A DNA stretch of 47,936 nucleotides from JALOAT01 sp041687015 (GTDB lineage Bacteria; Pseudomonadota; Gammaproteobacteria; Thiohalomonadales; Thiohalomonadaceae), in the NCBI GenBank assembly GCA_041687015.1, contig JAWLCT010000023.1, positions 1 through 47,936 on the forward strand. The letters run 5' to 3'. Shown here one piece after another: positions 16,409-24,437 of this stretch; the first letter of the stretch is position 1; every line of letters starts with the position of its first letter. A model generated the notes under the pieces. The model searched no databases, had not been told where the DNA came from, and worked only from the letters and a program-made list of their open reading frames with translations. Both the position numbers and the translations under genes were made by a program.

Positions 16409-17329
16409 ATGTCCAACCCTGAAGTCACCATTCCCGGCAGCCCCGTCGTACCGCAGATGGTGGAGGGCTCGCACAAGATCCAGTTCTCCTGCCACAAAGG
16501 AATCGGCTGCTGGAATGCCTGTTGTTCGAACATCGATATTTCACTCACGCCCTATGACGTCCTGCGCCTCAAGAAGCGCCTGGGTATCAGTGCCGCGGAA
16601 TTCCTGAAGGAATACACCGTCCCTTACGAGTTCGAAAAGGACGGCATCGCCGGTGTGAAATTCCGCCCGGTGGAAAACGGCACCGCCTGCCAATTCATGC
16701 GGCCGGAGGGTTGCAGCGTCTATGAAGACAGGCCCACTGCCTGCCGTTATTACCCCGTCGCACTGGTTTCCATGCGCAAGCAGGACGAATATGTCGACCG
16801 CAATTCCTTCGCCCTGGTGAAAGAACCGCACTGTAAGGGCCACGAGGTCGAGCGCACGCTGACCATCGACGAATACCGCGAGGAGCAGGGCGTCGTCGAA
16901 TACGACGAACTGGCGCGCGGCTGGCGTCAGCTGATCCTGAAAAAGAAGTCTTCGGGCCCGAGCATCGGCAAACCGTCGCTCAAGAGTCGCCAGTTGTTCT
17001 TCATGGCCTGCTACGACATCGATACCTTCCGCGCTTTCGTCTCCAGCGAAGGATTCGGCAAGCTGTTCACATTGTCGGAGGAGGAGAAGGCCATGATCCT
17101 CAACGATGACGTGGAACTGATGCTGTTCGCCTTCCGCTTCCTCAAGCAGGTGCTGTTTGGCGAACAGAGCATCGGGCTCAATGACGAAGAAGCCCAGGCT
17201 CGCCTCGCCAAATGGCGCGAGCGCCAGGCGCAGATCGAACGCGAAGCCTCCGAACGCCTCGCCCGCGTGGAAGATGGCATGTATGAGGCGACCGACGAGT
17301 GCGAGGGCGGTTCCTGCAGTCGGGACTGA
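16409..17329 (+). CDS. YkgJ family cysteine-cluster protein
   Basis: The 306-residue soluble protein has the CxxxCxxCC zinc/iron-chelating domain of the YkgJ family (which also includes FliB-type proteins): CHKGIGCWNACC near residue 29, CQFM and CSVYEDRPTACRYYP near 90-112, and a further cysteine in EPHCKGHE. A glutamate- and arginine-rich C-terminal helix and a CEGGSC tail follow. YkgJ-like proteins are often found near redox or lithotrophy genes and are suspected of metal binding or cluster handling, but no specific role is established. It stands alone between the apr terminator and a repeat element. Confidence 0.8.
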   Translation: MSNPEVTIPGSPVVPQMVEGSHKIQFSCHKGIGCWNACCSNIDISLTPYDVLRLKKRLGISAAEFLKEYTVPYEFEKDGIAGVKFRPVENGTACQFMRPEGCSVYEDRPTACRYYPVALVSMRKQDEYVDRNSFALVKEPHCKGHEVERTLTIDEYREEQGVVEYDELARGWRQLILKKKSSGPSIGKPSLKSRQLFFMACYDIDTFRAFVSSEGFGKLFTLSEEEKAMILNDDVELMLFAFRFLKQVLFGEQSIGLNDEEAQARLAKWRERQAQIEREASERLARVEDGMYEATDECEGGSCSRD

Positions 17330-17341
17330 CGGGGAAAAGCC

Positions 17342-17513
17342 TTAACCACGGGGGACACGGGGAACACGGGGAATTCAGAACTGTGTTCCTGTCGCGGCAG
17401 TGTTCCTGAGGGACCTGTGGGAGCGGGCTAAGCCCGCGATGGAGCGCCCAGATGGCGGTGCGCTTCACGCCATGCCCTGGTTCCCCCGTGTTCCCCGTGT
17501 TCCCCGTGGTTAA
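17342..17513. repeat. Intergenic inverted-repeat element 3 (CCACGGGG type) with nested palindrome
   Basis: The left arm (17342-17373) starts TTAACCACGGGGGACACGGG and the right arm (17481-17513) is its reverse complement with about one change and one length difference over 32 bases. Each arm is a tandem of ACACGGGG units. Inside, TGTGGGAGCGGGCTAAGCCC starts at 17416, and GCGGGCTAAGCCCGC (17424-17438) is a perfect hairpin of the 'TGTAGGAGCGGCC' REP-like family. It occupies nearly the whole gap between the YkgJ-type gene and cbbQ. Confidence 0.85.
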
Positions 17514-17543
17514 TTTCTTTTCCCATGGATTAGTTTTATAGGC

Positions 17544-18359
17544 ATGAACAGCACGGAAATGCTCAGCCCGCAGTTGGAAGCCGTCGGTCGCGAACCCTAC
17601 TACCGCCCGGTGGGGGATGAAGTCGCCCTGTTCGAGGCGGCGTATCGGCGGCGCCTGCCAGTACTGCTGAAGGGCCCCACCGGGTGCGGCAAGACGCGCT
17701 TCGTGGAGTACATGGCCTGGCGGCTTGGAAGGCCGTTGGCCACCGTGGCTTGTCACGACGATCTCACCACCGCCGATCTGGTGGGCCGTTATCTCATCGT
17801 CAACGACCAGACCGTCTGGATGGACGGTCCGCTTACCGCCGCCGTGCGCTCCGGCGCCATCTGCTACCTGGACGAGATCGTCGAAGCGCGCAAGGACACC
17901 ACGGTGGTCATTCACCCGCTGGCTGATGCGCGGCGTCTGCTCGCGGTCGACAAGCGTGGCGAACTGGTGTCCGCGCCTGACGAATTCATGCTGGTGATCT
18001 CCTACAACCCCGGCTATCAGAGCGTGCTCAAGGAGATCAAGCCGAGCACCCGCCAGCGCTTCGTGGCGCTGGAGTTCGACTACCCGCAGCCGGAGGTCGA
18101 GGCCGAGATCGTTGCCGCCGAGGCGGGCGTCGATCTGGACGTGGCGTACAAGCTGGTGAAGCTCGGCGAGCTCACCCGCAACCTCAAAGGTGTGGGCCTG
18201 GACGAAGGCGCGAGTACACGGTTGCTGGTCCACGCCGCCCACCTCATCGCCGCCGGCACCGCCCCGGCCACCGCCTGCACCGCCGCCATCGCCCGTGCCC
18301 TCACCGACGAACCCGACATGACCGGCACCCTGGACGACCTCGTCCGGGCTGTGTTTTGA
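17544..18359 (+). CDS. cbbQ: CbbQ/NirQ/NorQ-type MoxR AAA+ ATPase
   Basis: The 271-residue protein is a MoxR-clade AAA+ ATPase with Walker A GPTGCGKTRF near residue 45, Walker B ICYLDEI near 110 and SYNPGYQSVLKEI near 153, typical of CbbQ and NorQ. Together with a VWA partner such ATPases activate metalloenzymes or Rubisco by removing inhibitors or inserting metal. No Rubisco or nitric oxide reductase gene is in the window, so cbbQ versus norQ is a choice made on sulfur-oxidiser context. There is no clear ribosome site before the ATG. A repeat element separates it from its partner. Confidence 0.8.
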   Translation: MNSTEMLSPQLEAVGREPYYRPVGDEVALFEAAYRRRLPVLLKGPTGCGKTRFVEYMAWRLGRPLATVACHDDLTTADLVGRYLIVNDQTVWMDGPLTAAVRSGAICYLDEIVEARKDTTVVIHPLADARRLLAVDKRGELVSAPDEFMLVISYNPGYQSVLKEIKPSTRQRFVALEFDYPQPEVEAEIVAAEAGVDLDVAYKLVKLGELTRNLKGVGLDEGASTRLLVHAAHLIAAGTAPATACTAAIARALTDEPDMTGTLDDLVRAVF

Positions 18360-18386
18360 AGAGAAAAGCGATGAAGAGAAAAGCGA

Positions 18387-18561
18387 AACCACGGGGGACA
18401 CGGGGAACACGGGGGAATCAATGTCCTGGTTCTCCAAGGCTTCTCGGTGGTTGCTGCGACTTCGGCGAATTGCTGGCCCAGCCAGCCTATCCGGCTCACT
18501 GCGCAGTCCTCGCTGGAGTTCTTCCTTCTTCACCCCCGTGTTCCCCGTGTCCCCCGTGGTT
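18387..18561. repeat. Intergenic inverted-repeat element 4 (CCACGGGG type)
   Basis: The left arm 18387-18417 starts AACCACGGGGGACACGGGG and the right arm 18529-18561 is almost its exact reverse complement, the same arm sequence as element 3 only 0.9 kb away. The cores differ: this one of about 110 bases lacks the nested REP hairpin. Just upstream, the 15-base unit GAAGAGAAAAGCGAT is tandemly duplicated (18357-18386) with one change. It lies between the two genes of the ATPase/VWA pair. Confidence 0.85.
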
Positions 18562-18578
18562 CATGCTTTTTCTTCAAC

Positions 18579-20633
18579 ATGGACAGACCACTGACAGCAG
18601 TTGAACTGGAAGCGGCGCTGGACGAACTGTTGTCGGCGTCGTCGTCGTATCGTTCCGTGGCGCGGTTGGCGGCGGGGCTGGAGCCGCTGGCGCGGGCGCA
18701 GCAGGCGCTGGCGCTGCACTGGGCCGGGGTGGCGGCGCAGACTTACGACGAGATTGGCTATCAGGTGGTTTCGCTGGCGCCGAAGGCTTTCGCACTGCTG
18801 GATGCCGCCGGCTTTGAGGCGTGGGTGCTCGCCGGGCTGGATACCTACGATCGCGTGGGCCTGCGCGCGGCCATGGAACAGCTGCGTCACCTGGACGCGT
18901 TTTGCGCTGCGCGCAGCGGTACGCCGGTGGCGCGCCTGGTCGACGTGGAAGCGCGGCTCACGCGTTTCGTACACGGACTGTCGGGCCGGGCGCTCGGGGT
19001 GCGTGCCGGCGCCGCCGCCTGGACCGACACCGAAACCGTTTATCTCCCCGAGGTACTCGCGCTGCGCGCCGATGCGGAGGGCAACCGTGCGCTGTATAAG
19101 GCCATGGTTGCCATGCTCTGGGCGCAGACGCGCTATGGCACCTTCAGCACCAATCTCGAAGCCGCGCTTGCGCACTGGCCCGACCGAACGCGTGCGCTGG
19201 CTTGGCTCGCCATTGTGGAGGCAGTGCGCCTGGAGGCGCGCATCGGTATGGACCTGCCGGGGTTGGGCGCCGAGATCGCCCGACAACGGGCACCGTGGCC
19301 CGAGATGCTCACGCCCCTGCTTGAACGCCTGACCGGGCCCGCCGCCACTGTCGCCGATAGTCTGGCATGCCTGCCGGTGCTCATGGCCTCGCAAATCCCG
19401 CCGCCCACCATCCCTACGGCCTGTGCGCTGGAACCGGCGAGCGCACAGCGCGTGCGGGCCGAGCGCATCGCGCGCGAAACCCAGGTGCTGCGCAATGCGC
19501 TCGGCGCACTGCGTAACAAGGCGGCAAAGGGCCGCAAGACCACGCCCGGCGTTTCCGCTGACCTGGATGCGGAACGCCAGGACATGGCGTTCCGCATCGA
19601 TGGCGAGGTGATCGCCCTGCCCCCGGAGGCCCAGGCCGCTGCGCAATCCCTGGTGCAGGATCTGGGCGAGCTGCCTCACGAGGCGCTCTCGCCCGCCGGT
19701 CCGGGCCAGTGGCAACCCACTGACCGCACCGGTGCGCCGGAACTGGTGACCGAGCGGGAAGGGGAATGGCGTTACGACGAATGGGACTACCATCGCCAGG
19801 CCTACCGCCGCGGCTGGTGCCACGTGTATCCCCTCGACGTGCGGCCCGGGGATGGCGATTACGTGAGTCAGGTGCGCGCACGTTACGCACCTTTGATTCA
19901 CCAGATCCGCCGTCGCTTCGAAGCCATGCGTGGCGAAGACCGCATCCTGGCGCGCCAACCGGACGGCGAGGAGATCGATTTGGACGCCCTGGTGGACGCC
20001 AAGTGCGATCGGCGCAGCGGCGCCGAGCCCTCGCCGCGGCTGTTCTGCCGACGCGTGCGCAACCAGCGCTCCCTGGCCGCCATGTTCATGGTGGACATGA
20101 GCGGCTCCACCAAGGGTTGGGTGAACGACGCCGAGCGCGAGGCCCTGGTGATGCTGTGCGAGGCGTTGGAAACGCTGGGCGACGCCTACGCCATCTACGG
20201 CTTTTCGGGCTGGACCCGCACCCGCTGTGACATCTACCGCATCAAGGCCTTCGAAGACCGCTACGACGACACCGTGCGCGCCCGCATCGCCGGCATCGAG
20301 GCCAAGGACTACACCCGCATGGGCGTGGCCATACGCCACCTCAGCCACCTGCTCGCGGAACGCCCGGCACGTCATAAACTGCTGGTCACGCTCTCCGACG
20401 GTCGCCCGGACGATTTCGGCGACGAATACCGCAGCCAGTACGGCATCGAGGACACCCGCCGCGCCCTGCTCGAAGCCATGCGCAGCGGCATCCGACCCTT
20501 CTGCATCACCCTCGACCGCGAGGCCCGCGAATACCTCCCCCACCTCTACGGTGCTGCGCGCTACACCGTCATCGACGACGTCGCCCGCCTGCCCTACAAG
20601 GTCGCCGACATTTACCGGCGGCTGACGCGCTAG
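18579..20633 (+). CDS. cbbO: CbbO/NorD-type von Willebrand factor A protein
   Basis: This 684-residue protein is the VWA partner of the MoxR ATPase. The N-terminal two thirds are alpha-helical and Ala/Arg-rich; the C-terminal VWA domain has the MIDAS metal site as VDMSGSTKGW (DxSxS, near residue 505), the later T in KDYTRMG and D in SDGRPDD. CbbO or NorD proteins dock the ATPase to its target. Starting at the ATG at 18579 avoids translating the repeat arm that an upstream in-frame start at 18447 would include. No ribosome site is evident. The target enzyme is not encoded nearby. Confidence 0.8.
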   Translation: MDRPLTAVELEAALDELLSASSSYRSVARLAAGLEPLARAQQALALHWAGVAAQTYDEIGYQVVSLAPKAFALLDAAGFEAWVLAGLDTYDRVGLRAAMEQLRHLDAFCAARSGTPVARLVDVEARLTRFVHGLSGRALGVRAGAAAWTDTETVYLPEVLALRADAEGNRALYKAMVAMLWAQTRYGTFSTNLEAALAHWPDRTRALAWLAIVEAVRLEARIGMDLPGLGAEIARQRAPWPEMLTPLLERLTGPAATVADSLACLPVLMASQIPPPTIPTACALEPASAQRVRAERIARETQVLRNALGALRNKAAKGRKTTPGVSADLDAERQDMAFRIDGEVIALPPEAQAAAQSLVQDLGELPHEALSPAGPGQWQPTDRTGAPELVTEREGEWRYDEWDYHRQAYRRGWCHVYPLDVRPGDGDYVSQVRARYAPLIHQIRRRFEAMRGEDRILARQPDGEEIDLDALVDAKCDRRSGAEPSPRLFCRRVRNQRSLAAMFMVDMSGSTKGWVNDAEREALVMLCEALETLGDAYAIYGFSGWTRTRCDIYRIKAFEDRYDDTVRARIAGIEAKDYTRMGVAIRHLSHLLAERPARHKLLVTLSDGRPDDFGDEYRSQYGIEDTRRALLEAMRSGIRPFCITLDREAREYLPHLYGAARYTVIDDVARLPYKVADIYRRLTR

Positions 20634-20653
20634 GGCCTTTGGGGAAAAAGCTT

Positions 20654-20863
20654 GTAACCACGGAGGTCACGGAGAAGATCAGGTGGGTGGGGCTGCGGTT
20701 CTCCCACAGGTGGTTGCATGATGTAGGAGCGGCCTCAGGCCGCGATGCACGCTGGAGAAAGCATGCAACTCGCTCCACGCCCAAAGAATCGCGGCCTGAG
20801 GCCGCTCCTACCGGGGATGTCCCCCCGCAACCAGAGTCCCTCTTCTCCGTGACCTCCGTGGTT
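20654..20863. repeat. Intergenic inverted-repeat element 5 (CCACGGAG type) with a nested REP pair
   Basis: The outer arms are GTAACCACGGAGGTCACGGA (from 20654) and its reverse complement ending at about 20863. Nested inside is an inverted pair of the other family: TGTAGGAGCGGCCTCAGGCC from 20722, and its mirror 20786-20812 ending GGCCGCTCCTACC. Each inner copy is itself a palindrome (GCGGCCTCAGGCCGC). The whole could fold as a long three-level hairpin. It follows the cbbO stop by 20 bases. Confidence 0.85.
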
Positions 20864-21010
20864 TCTCTTTCTTGTTTTCCTGGTGCACGGCGGCCTGTCC
20901 GCATCGATTTTCCGACCAGAAGTATTGGTTAATTCGTAGAGTCCGAATCGACAGTATTGGTTAGATTGTGGTCAACTATTGCGCTACCCGTCGTCCTGCC
21001 GGAGCCGTCC
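20864..21010. other. Leader of the paaK-iorAB group
   Basis: This is a 147-base gap after repeat element 5. AGTATTGGTTA occurs twice (about 20921-20931 and 20952-20962), a direct repeat with a period of 31 bases that might be a regulator site. No box pair is convincing. GGAG lies about seven bases before the paaK ATG. Confidence 0.4.
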
Positions 21011-22318
21011 ATGATCCTCGACCAGGAGTTGGAAACCCTTCCGCGCGACCAGCTGGAGGCCCTGCAGTTGCAGCGCCTGCAACGCACGGTCGAGCGCTGT
21101 TACGCCACCGTGAAGTTCTACCGCGACGCCATGGACGAGCTGGGCGTGCGGCCTTCCCACATCCAGAGCCTGGCGGACGTGCGCCTGCTGCCCTTCACCA
21201 AGAAGGAGCAGCTGCGCGACAACTATCCCTTCGGCATGTTTGCGGTGCCCACCGATCAGGTGGTGCGTGTGCATGCCTCCAGCGGCACCACGGGCAAGCC
21301 TACGGTGGTCGGCTATACCCGCCGCGACATCCAGACCTGGGCGCGCTGCGTGGCGCGCGCGCTCATGGCCGCGGGCCTGCGCCCGGGCGATCGCCTGCAC
21401 AACGCCTACGGTTACGGTCTGTTCACCGGCGGCCTCGGTCTGCATTACGGCGCCGAGGAACTGGGCGTGATGGTCACGCCCATGTCCGGCGGTCAGACCC
21501 ACAAGCAGATCATGCTGCTGCAGGATTTCGAGCCCACCGGCATCTGCTGCACGCCGTCCTATGCGCTGCAGATCGCCGAAGAGGCGGAAAAGCTCGACGT
21601 GGATCTGCGCAAACTCAAGCTCAAGGTGGGCGTGTTCGGCGCCGAGCCCTGGACGGAGGAGATGCGCTACGAGATCGAATCGCGCCTGCACCTCTCGGCG
21701 GTGGACATCTATGGCCTGTCGGAGGTGATGGGCCCGGGCGTGGCCGTGGAATGCGCCGAGGCCAAGCACGGCCTGCACGTGTGGGAAGACAACTTCCTGG
21801 TGGAGTGCGTGGACAGCGACACGGGCGAGCCCGTGCCCGATGGCACCGAAGGCGAGATCGTCATCACCTCGCTCACCAAGGAGGCCTTCCCCATCCTGCG
21901 CTACCGCACACGCGACATCTCCGTGCTGGACCGCACCCCGTGCCGCTGCGGCCGCACCCACGTGCGCATGCGCCGCATCACCGGGCGCACCGACGACATG
22001 CTGATCATTCGCGGCGTCAACGTGTTCCCGTCCCAGGTGGAAGCCATCCTGATGCGCACGGAAACCCTGTCGCCCTTCTACCAGATCGAAGTGTTCCGCC
22101 AGGGTCACATGGACGTGATGCAGATAAACGTGGAAGCCAGCCCGCCGCTGCTCGCCCAGGGCCAGGCCGCCATGGACCGCGTCGCGCACAAGGTGGAAAA
22201 GGACATCAAGGACTTCATCGGCATCTCCGCCAAGGTCGTGCTCAAAGGCCGCGCCGAAATCGAACGCACCCTGGGCAAAGCGGTGCGCGTCATCGATCAT
22301 CGCAAGGACGTGAAGTAA
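21011..22318 (+). CDS. paaK: Phenylacetate-CoA ligase family protein PaaK
   Basis: The product joins an aryl acetate to CoA through an acyl-adenylate. The 435 residues show the AMP-binding motif HASSGTTGKPTVVGYT near residue 91, YGLSEVMGPGVA near 235 and the C-terminal RTDDMLIIRGVNVFPSQ near 328, all standard for PaaK. An upstream in-frame start at 20957 adds 18 residues without a ribosome site; the ATG at 21011 follows GGAG. It is grouped with iorAB, which makes arylacetyl-CoA from arylpyruvates, a pairing known from archaea and anaerobes. No paaABCDE ring-oxidation genes are present. Confidence 0.9.
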   Translation: MILDQELETLPRDQLEALQLQRLQRTVERCYATVKFYRDAMDELGVRPSHIQSLADVRLLPFTKKEQLRDNYPFGMFAVPTDQVVRVHASSGTTGKPTVVGYTRRDIQTWARCVARALMAAGLRPGDRLHNAYGYGLFTGGLGLHYGAEELGVMVTPMSGGQTHKQIMLLQDFEPTGICCTPSYALQIAEEAEKLDVDLRKLKLKVGVFGAEPWTEEMRYEIESRLHLSAVDIYGLSEVMGPGVAVECAEAKHGLHVWEDNFLVECVDSDTGEPVPDGTEGEIVITSLTKEAFPILRYRTRDISVLDRTPCRCGRTHVRMRRITGRTDDMLIIRGVNVFPSQVEAILMRTETLSPFYQIEVFRQGHMDVMQINVEASPPLLAQGQAAMDRVAHKVEKDIKDFIGISAKVVLKGRAEIERTLGKAVRVIDHRKDVK

Positions 22319-22547
22319 ACGCGGAGGCGCGGAGGCGCGGAGGACGCAGAGAAGAGATTATTTCGGGGGCTGCGGGAATCCTGAAAGGAACACATCGTAG
22401 CAGCCGGAAATGCTTTTCCTCCGCGTCCTCCGCGNNNNNNNNNNNNNNNNNNNNNNNNNNNNNNNNNNNNNNNNNNNNNNNNNNNNNNNNNNNNNNNNNN
22501 NNNNNNNNNNNNNNNNNNNNNNNNNNNNNNNNNNCCTCCGCGTTCCG
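22317..22547. repeat. Intergenic inverted-repeat element 6 (GCGGAGGC type) containing the assembly gap
   Basis: The left arm (22317-22355) is a tandem of GCGGAGGC units starting right at the paaK stop. The right side has TCCTCCGCGTCCTCCGCG before the gap and CCTCCGCGTTCC after it (to 22547). The 100 N fall within the right arm, so its real length and structure are unknown. Confidence 0.65.
22435..22534. other. Scaffold gap of exactly 100 N
   Basis: All bases are N. A round 100 normally marks a join of unknown size between contigs. The bases on both sides are CTCCGCG-type repeat arm, so the assembler probably broke at this multi-copy element. paaK and iorA may be farther apart than shown, and missing genes cannot be excluded. 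Confidence 0.95.
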
Positions 22548-22586
22548 ACACCTTTTTGAACCCATTCAGCACGAGGACTCATTGTC

Positions 22587-24437
22587 TTGAACGCCTCCCT
22601 ACCCGCTGCCGGAACGCGTCTGTTTCTGTCCGGCAACGATGCCGTCGCCCGCGCCGTGTGGGACGCAGGTTGTCGTGTGGCCGCGGCCTATCCGGGCACG
22701 CCGTCCACGGAGATCCTGGAACAGCTCAGCCGTTATCCGGACATCTACGCCGAGTGGTCGGTGAACGAGAAGGTGTCGCTGGAGGTGGCCTTCGGCGCCA
22801 CCCTGGCGGGCAGCCGCGGTTTTTGCGCCATGAAGCACGTGGGCATGAACGTGGCGTCCGACGCGCTCATGACCATCACCCTCACCGGCTGCGTCGGCGG
22901 CCTGGTGATCGCCGTCGCCGATGACGTGGGCTTTTCCTCCTCGCAGAACGAACAGGACAGCCGCTACTGGGGCCGCTTCGCCCATCTGCCCGTGCTGGAG
23001 CCGGCCGATGCCCAGGAGGCCTATGACATGGCCCGCGAGGCGTTCGCGATCTCCGAACGCTTCCAGACGCCGGTGATCCTGCGCCTCACCACGCGCATCT
23101 GCCACGTGAAGGGGTTGGTCACGCCGCGCGAACGCGAGATCCACGTGGGCGCGGGCTTCGAGAAGAACACCGCGCGCTGGGTCATGGTGCCCGCCCACGC
23201 CAAGCAGCGCCTGCCGCTGCAACTGGAACGCGAGGCGGCGCTGCGTGACTTCGCCGGCGAATCGCCGTTCAACGTGGTGCTTGAAGGCAGCGACAAGCGT
23301 ATCGGCTTCGTGGCATCCGGCCCGGCCGCCATGCACGTGCGCGAGGCCTTCCCGGACGCGCCCCTGTTCAAGTTGGGTCTGAGCTGTCCGGCGCCCATCG
23401 AGCCGATCCGCGCCTTCGCGGCGACGGTGGAAAAACTGGTGGTGGTCGAGGAGACCGAACCGCTGCTCGAAACCGGGATCAAGGCCGCGGGCATCGCCAC
23501 CCATGGCAAGGACGTGTTGCCGCGCATGGGCGAGCTGGCGCCGCCGGTGTTGCGCGAAGCCGTGGCCCCATTGCTGGGCGAGAAGGCGCCGCCCGCGGTA
23601 CGCGTACCGTTGCGCGTGTTCCCGCGCCCGCCCACGATGTGCGTGGCCTGCCCGCACCTGGGCGTGTATTTCACCCTGTCGCAGGTGCGCAACCTGTCCA
23701 TCTCCGGCGACATCGGCTGCTACACCCTGGGCGCGGGCCAGCCCTGGAACGCCCTCGACACCTGCATCTCCATGGGCGCCTCCATCCCCATGGCCATCGG
23801 CATGGACAAGGGCCGCGGCGAGAGTGACGGGAACAAACGCATCGTCGCGGTGATCGGCGACTCCACCTTCATGCACATGGGCATGCAGGGCCTGCTCGAT
23901 GCGGTCTACAACCGCGCCAACATCACCGTGCTGCTGCTCGACAACCGCACCGTGGGCATGACCGGCGGCCAGGACAACCCGGGCAGCGGCCGCGACATCC
24001 ATGGCGAAGGCGCGCCGCGCATCGATTTCGCCAAGCTGTGCGAGGCGCTGGGCGTGAATCCCGAACGCATCCGCGTGGTGGACCCGTACGAATTGCCCAC
24101 CCTTTTCCGCGCCGTGCGCGACGAGGTGAAGGCGGAAGAACCGTCCGTGATCATCACCAACCAGCCCTGTGTGCTGATCCCGGAATACAAGCGCAGCGCA
24201 GCGCTGTGCGTGGACGAGGAGAAGTGCACGGGCTGCGGCAACTGCGTGGACGTGGGCTGCCCGGCCATCAGCGTCATCCGCCGCGGCAAAGAAGTGAAAC
24301 CCTCCGGGCGCGAAGTGGACCTGGCCTGGACGCGCATCGAATCCGTGGCTTGCACCGGTTGCAACCTGTGCCTGCGCACCTGCGGCGCCGAGGCCATCGT
24401 GCCGTGGCAGCGCAGCGCCGCGGAGGTGCAGGCATGA
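22587..24437 (+). CDS. iorA: Indolepyruvate:ferredoxin oxidoreductase alpha subunit IorA
   Basis: IorA with IorB oxidatively decarboxylates aryl 2-oxo acids to arylacetyl-CoA, reducing ferredoxin; the reaction is reversible. The 616 residues have the order expected: a pyrimidine-type TPP domain (AAYPGTPSTEILEQL near 33, CAMKHVGMNVASD near 82), the PP domain with GDIGCYTLGAG near 374 and GDSTFMHMGMQGL near 423, then a C-terminal ferredoxin domain with CTGCGNCVDVGCP and CTGCNLCLRTC. The stop overlaps iorB (ATGA). Its 5' side is close to the scaffold gap, but the N-terminus looks complete. Confidence 0.94.
   Translation: MNASLPAAGTRLFLSGNDAVARAVWDAGCRVAAAYPGTPSTEILEQLSRYPDIYAEWSVNEKVSLEVAFGATLAGSRGFCAMKHVGMNVASDALMTITLTGCVGGLVIAVADDVGFSSSQNEQDSRYWGRFAHLPVLEPADAQEAYDMAREAFAISERFQTPVILRLTTRICHVKGLVTPREREIHVGAGFEKNTARWVMVPAHAKQRLPLQLEREAALRDFAGESPFNVVLEGSDKRIGFVASGPAAMHVREAFPDAPLFKLGLSCPAPIEPIRAFAATVEKLVVVEETEPLLETGIKAAGIATHGKDVLPRMGELAPPVLREAVAPLLGEKAPPAVRVPLRVFPRPPTMCVACPHLGVYFTLSQVRNLSISGDIGCYTLGAGQPWNALDTCISMGASIPMAIGMDKGRGESDGNKRIVAVIGDSTFMHMGMQGLLDAVYNRANITVLLLDNRTVGMTGGQDNPGSGRDIHGEGAPRIDFAKLCEALGVNPERIRVVDPYELPTLFRAVRDEVKAEEPSVIITNQPCVLIPEYKRSAALCVDEEKCTGCGNCVDVGCPAISVIRRGKEVKPSGREVDLAWTRIESVACTGCNLCLRTCGAEAIVPWQRSAAEVQA

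Noticed and set aside
18447..18578. N-terminal extension of the VWA protein by 44 residues
   Set aside because: It would translate the core and right arm of repeat element 4, and reads RVPRVPRGSC-like repeat-derived sequence.
22290..22636. Several open frames crossing the N run
   Set aside because: They exist only because N codons are read through as X; they consist of repeat-arm translation and carry no gene signal.
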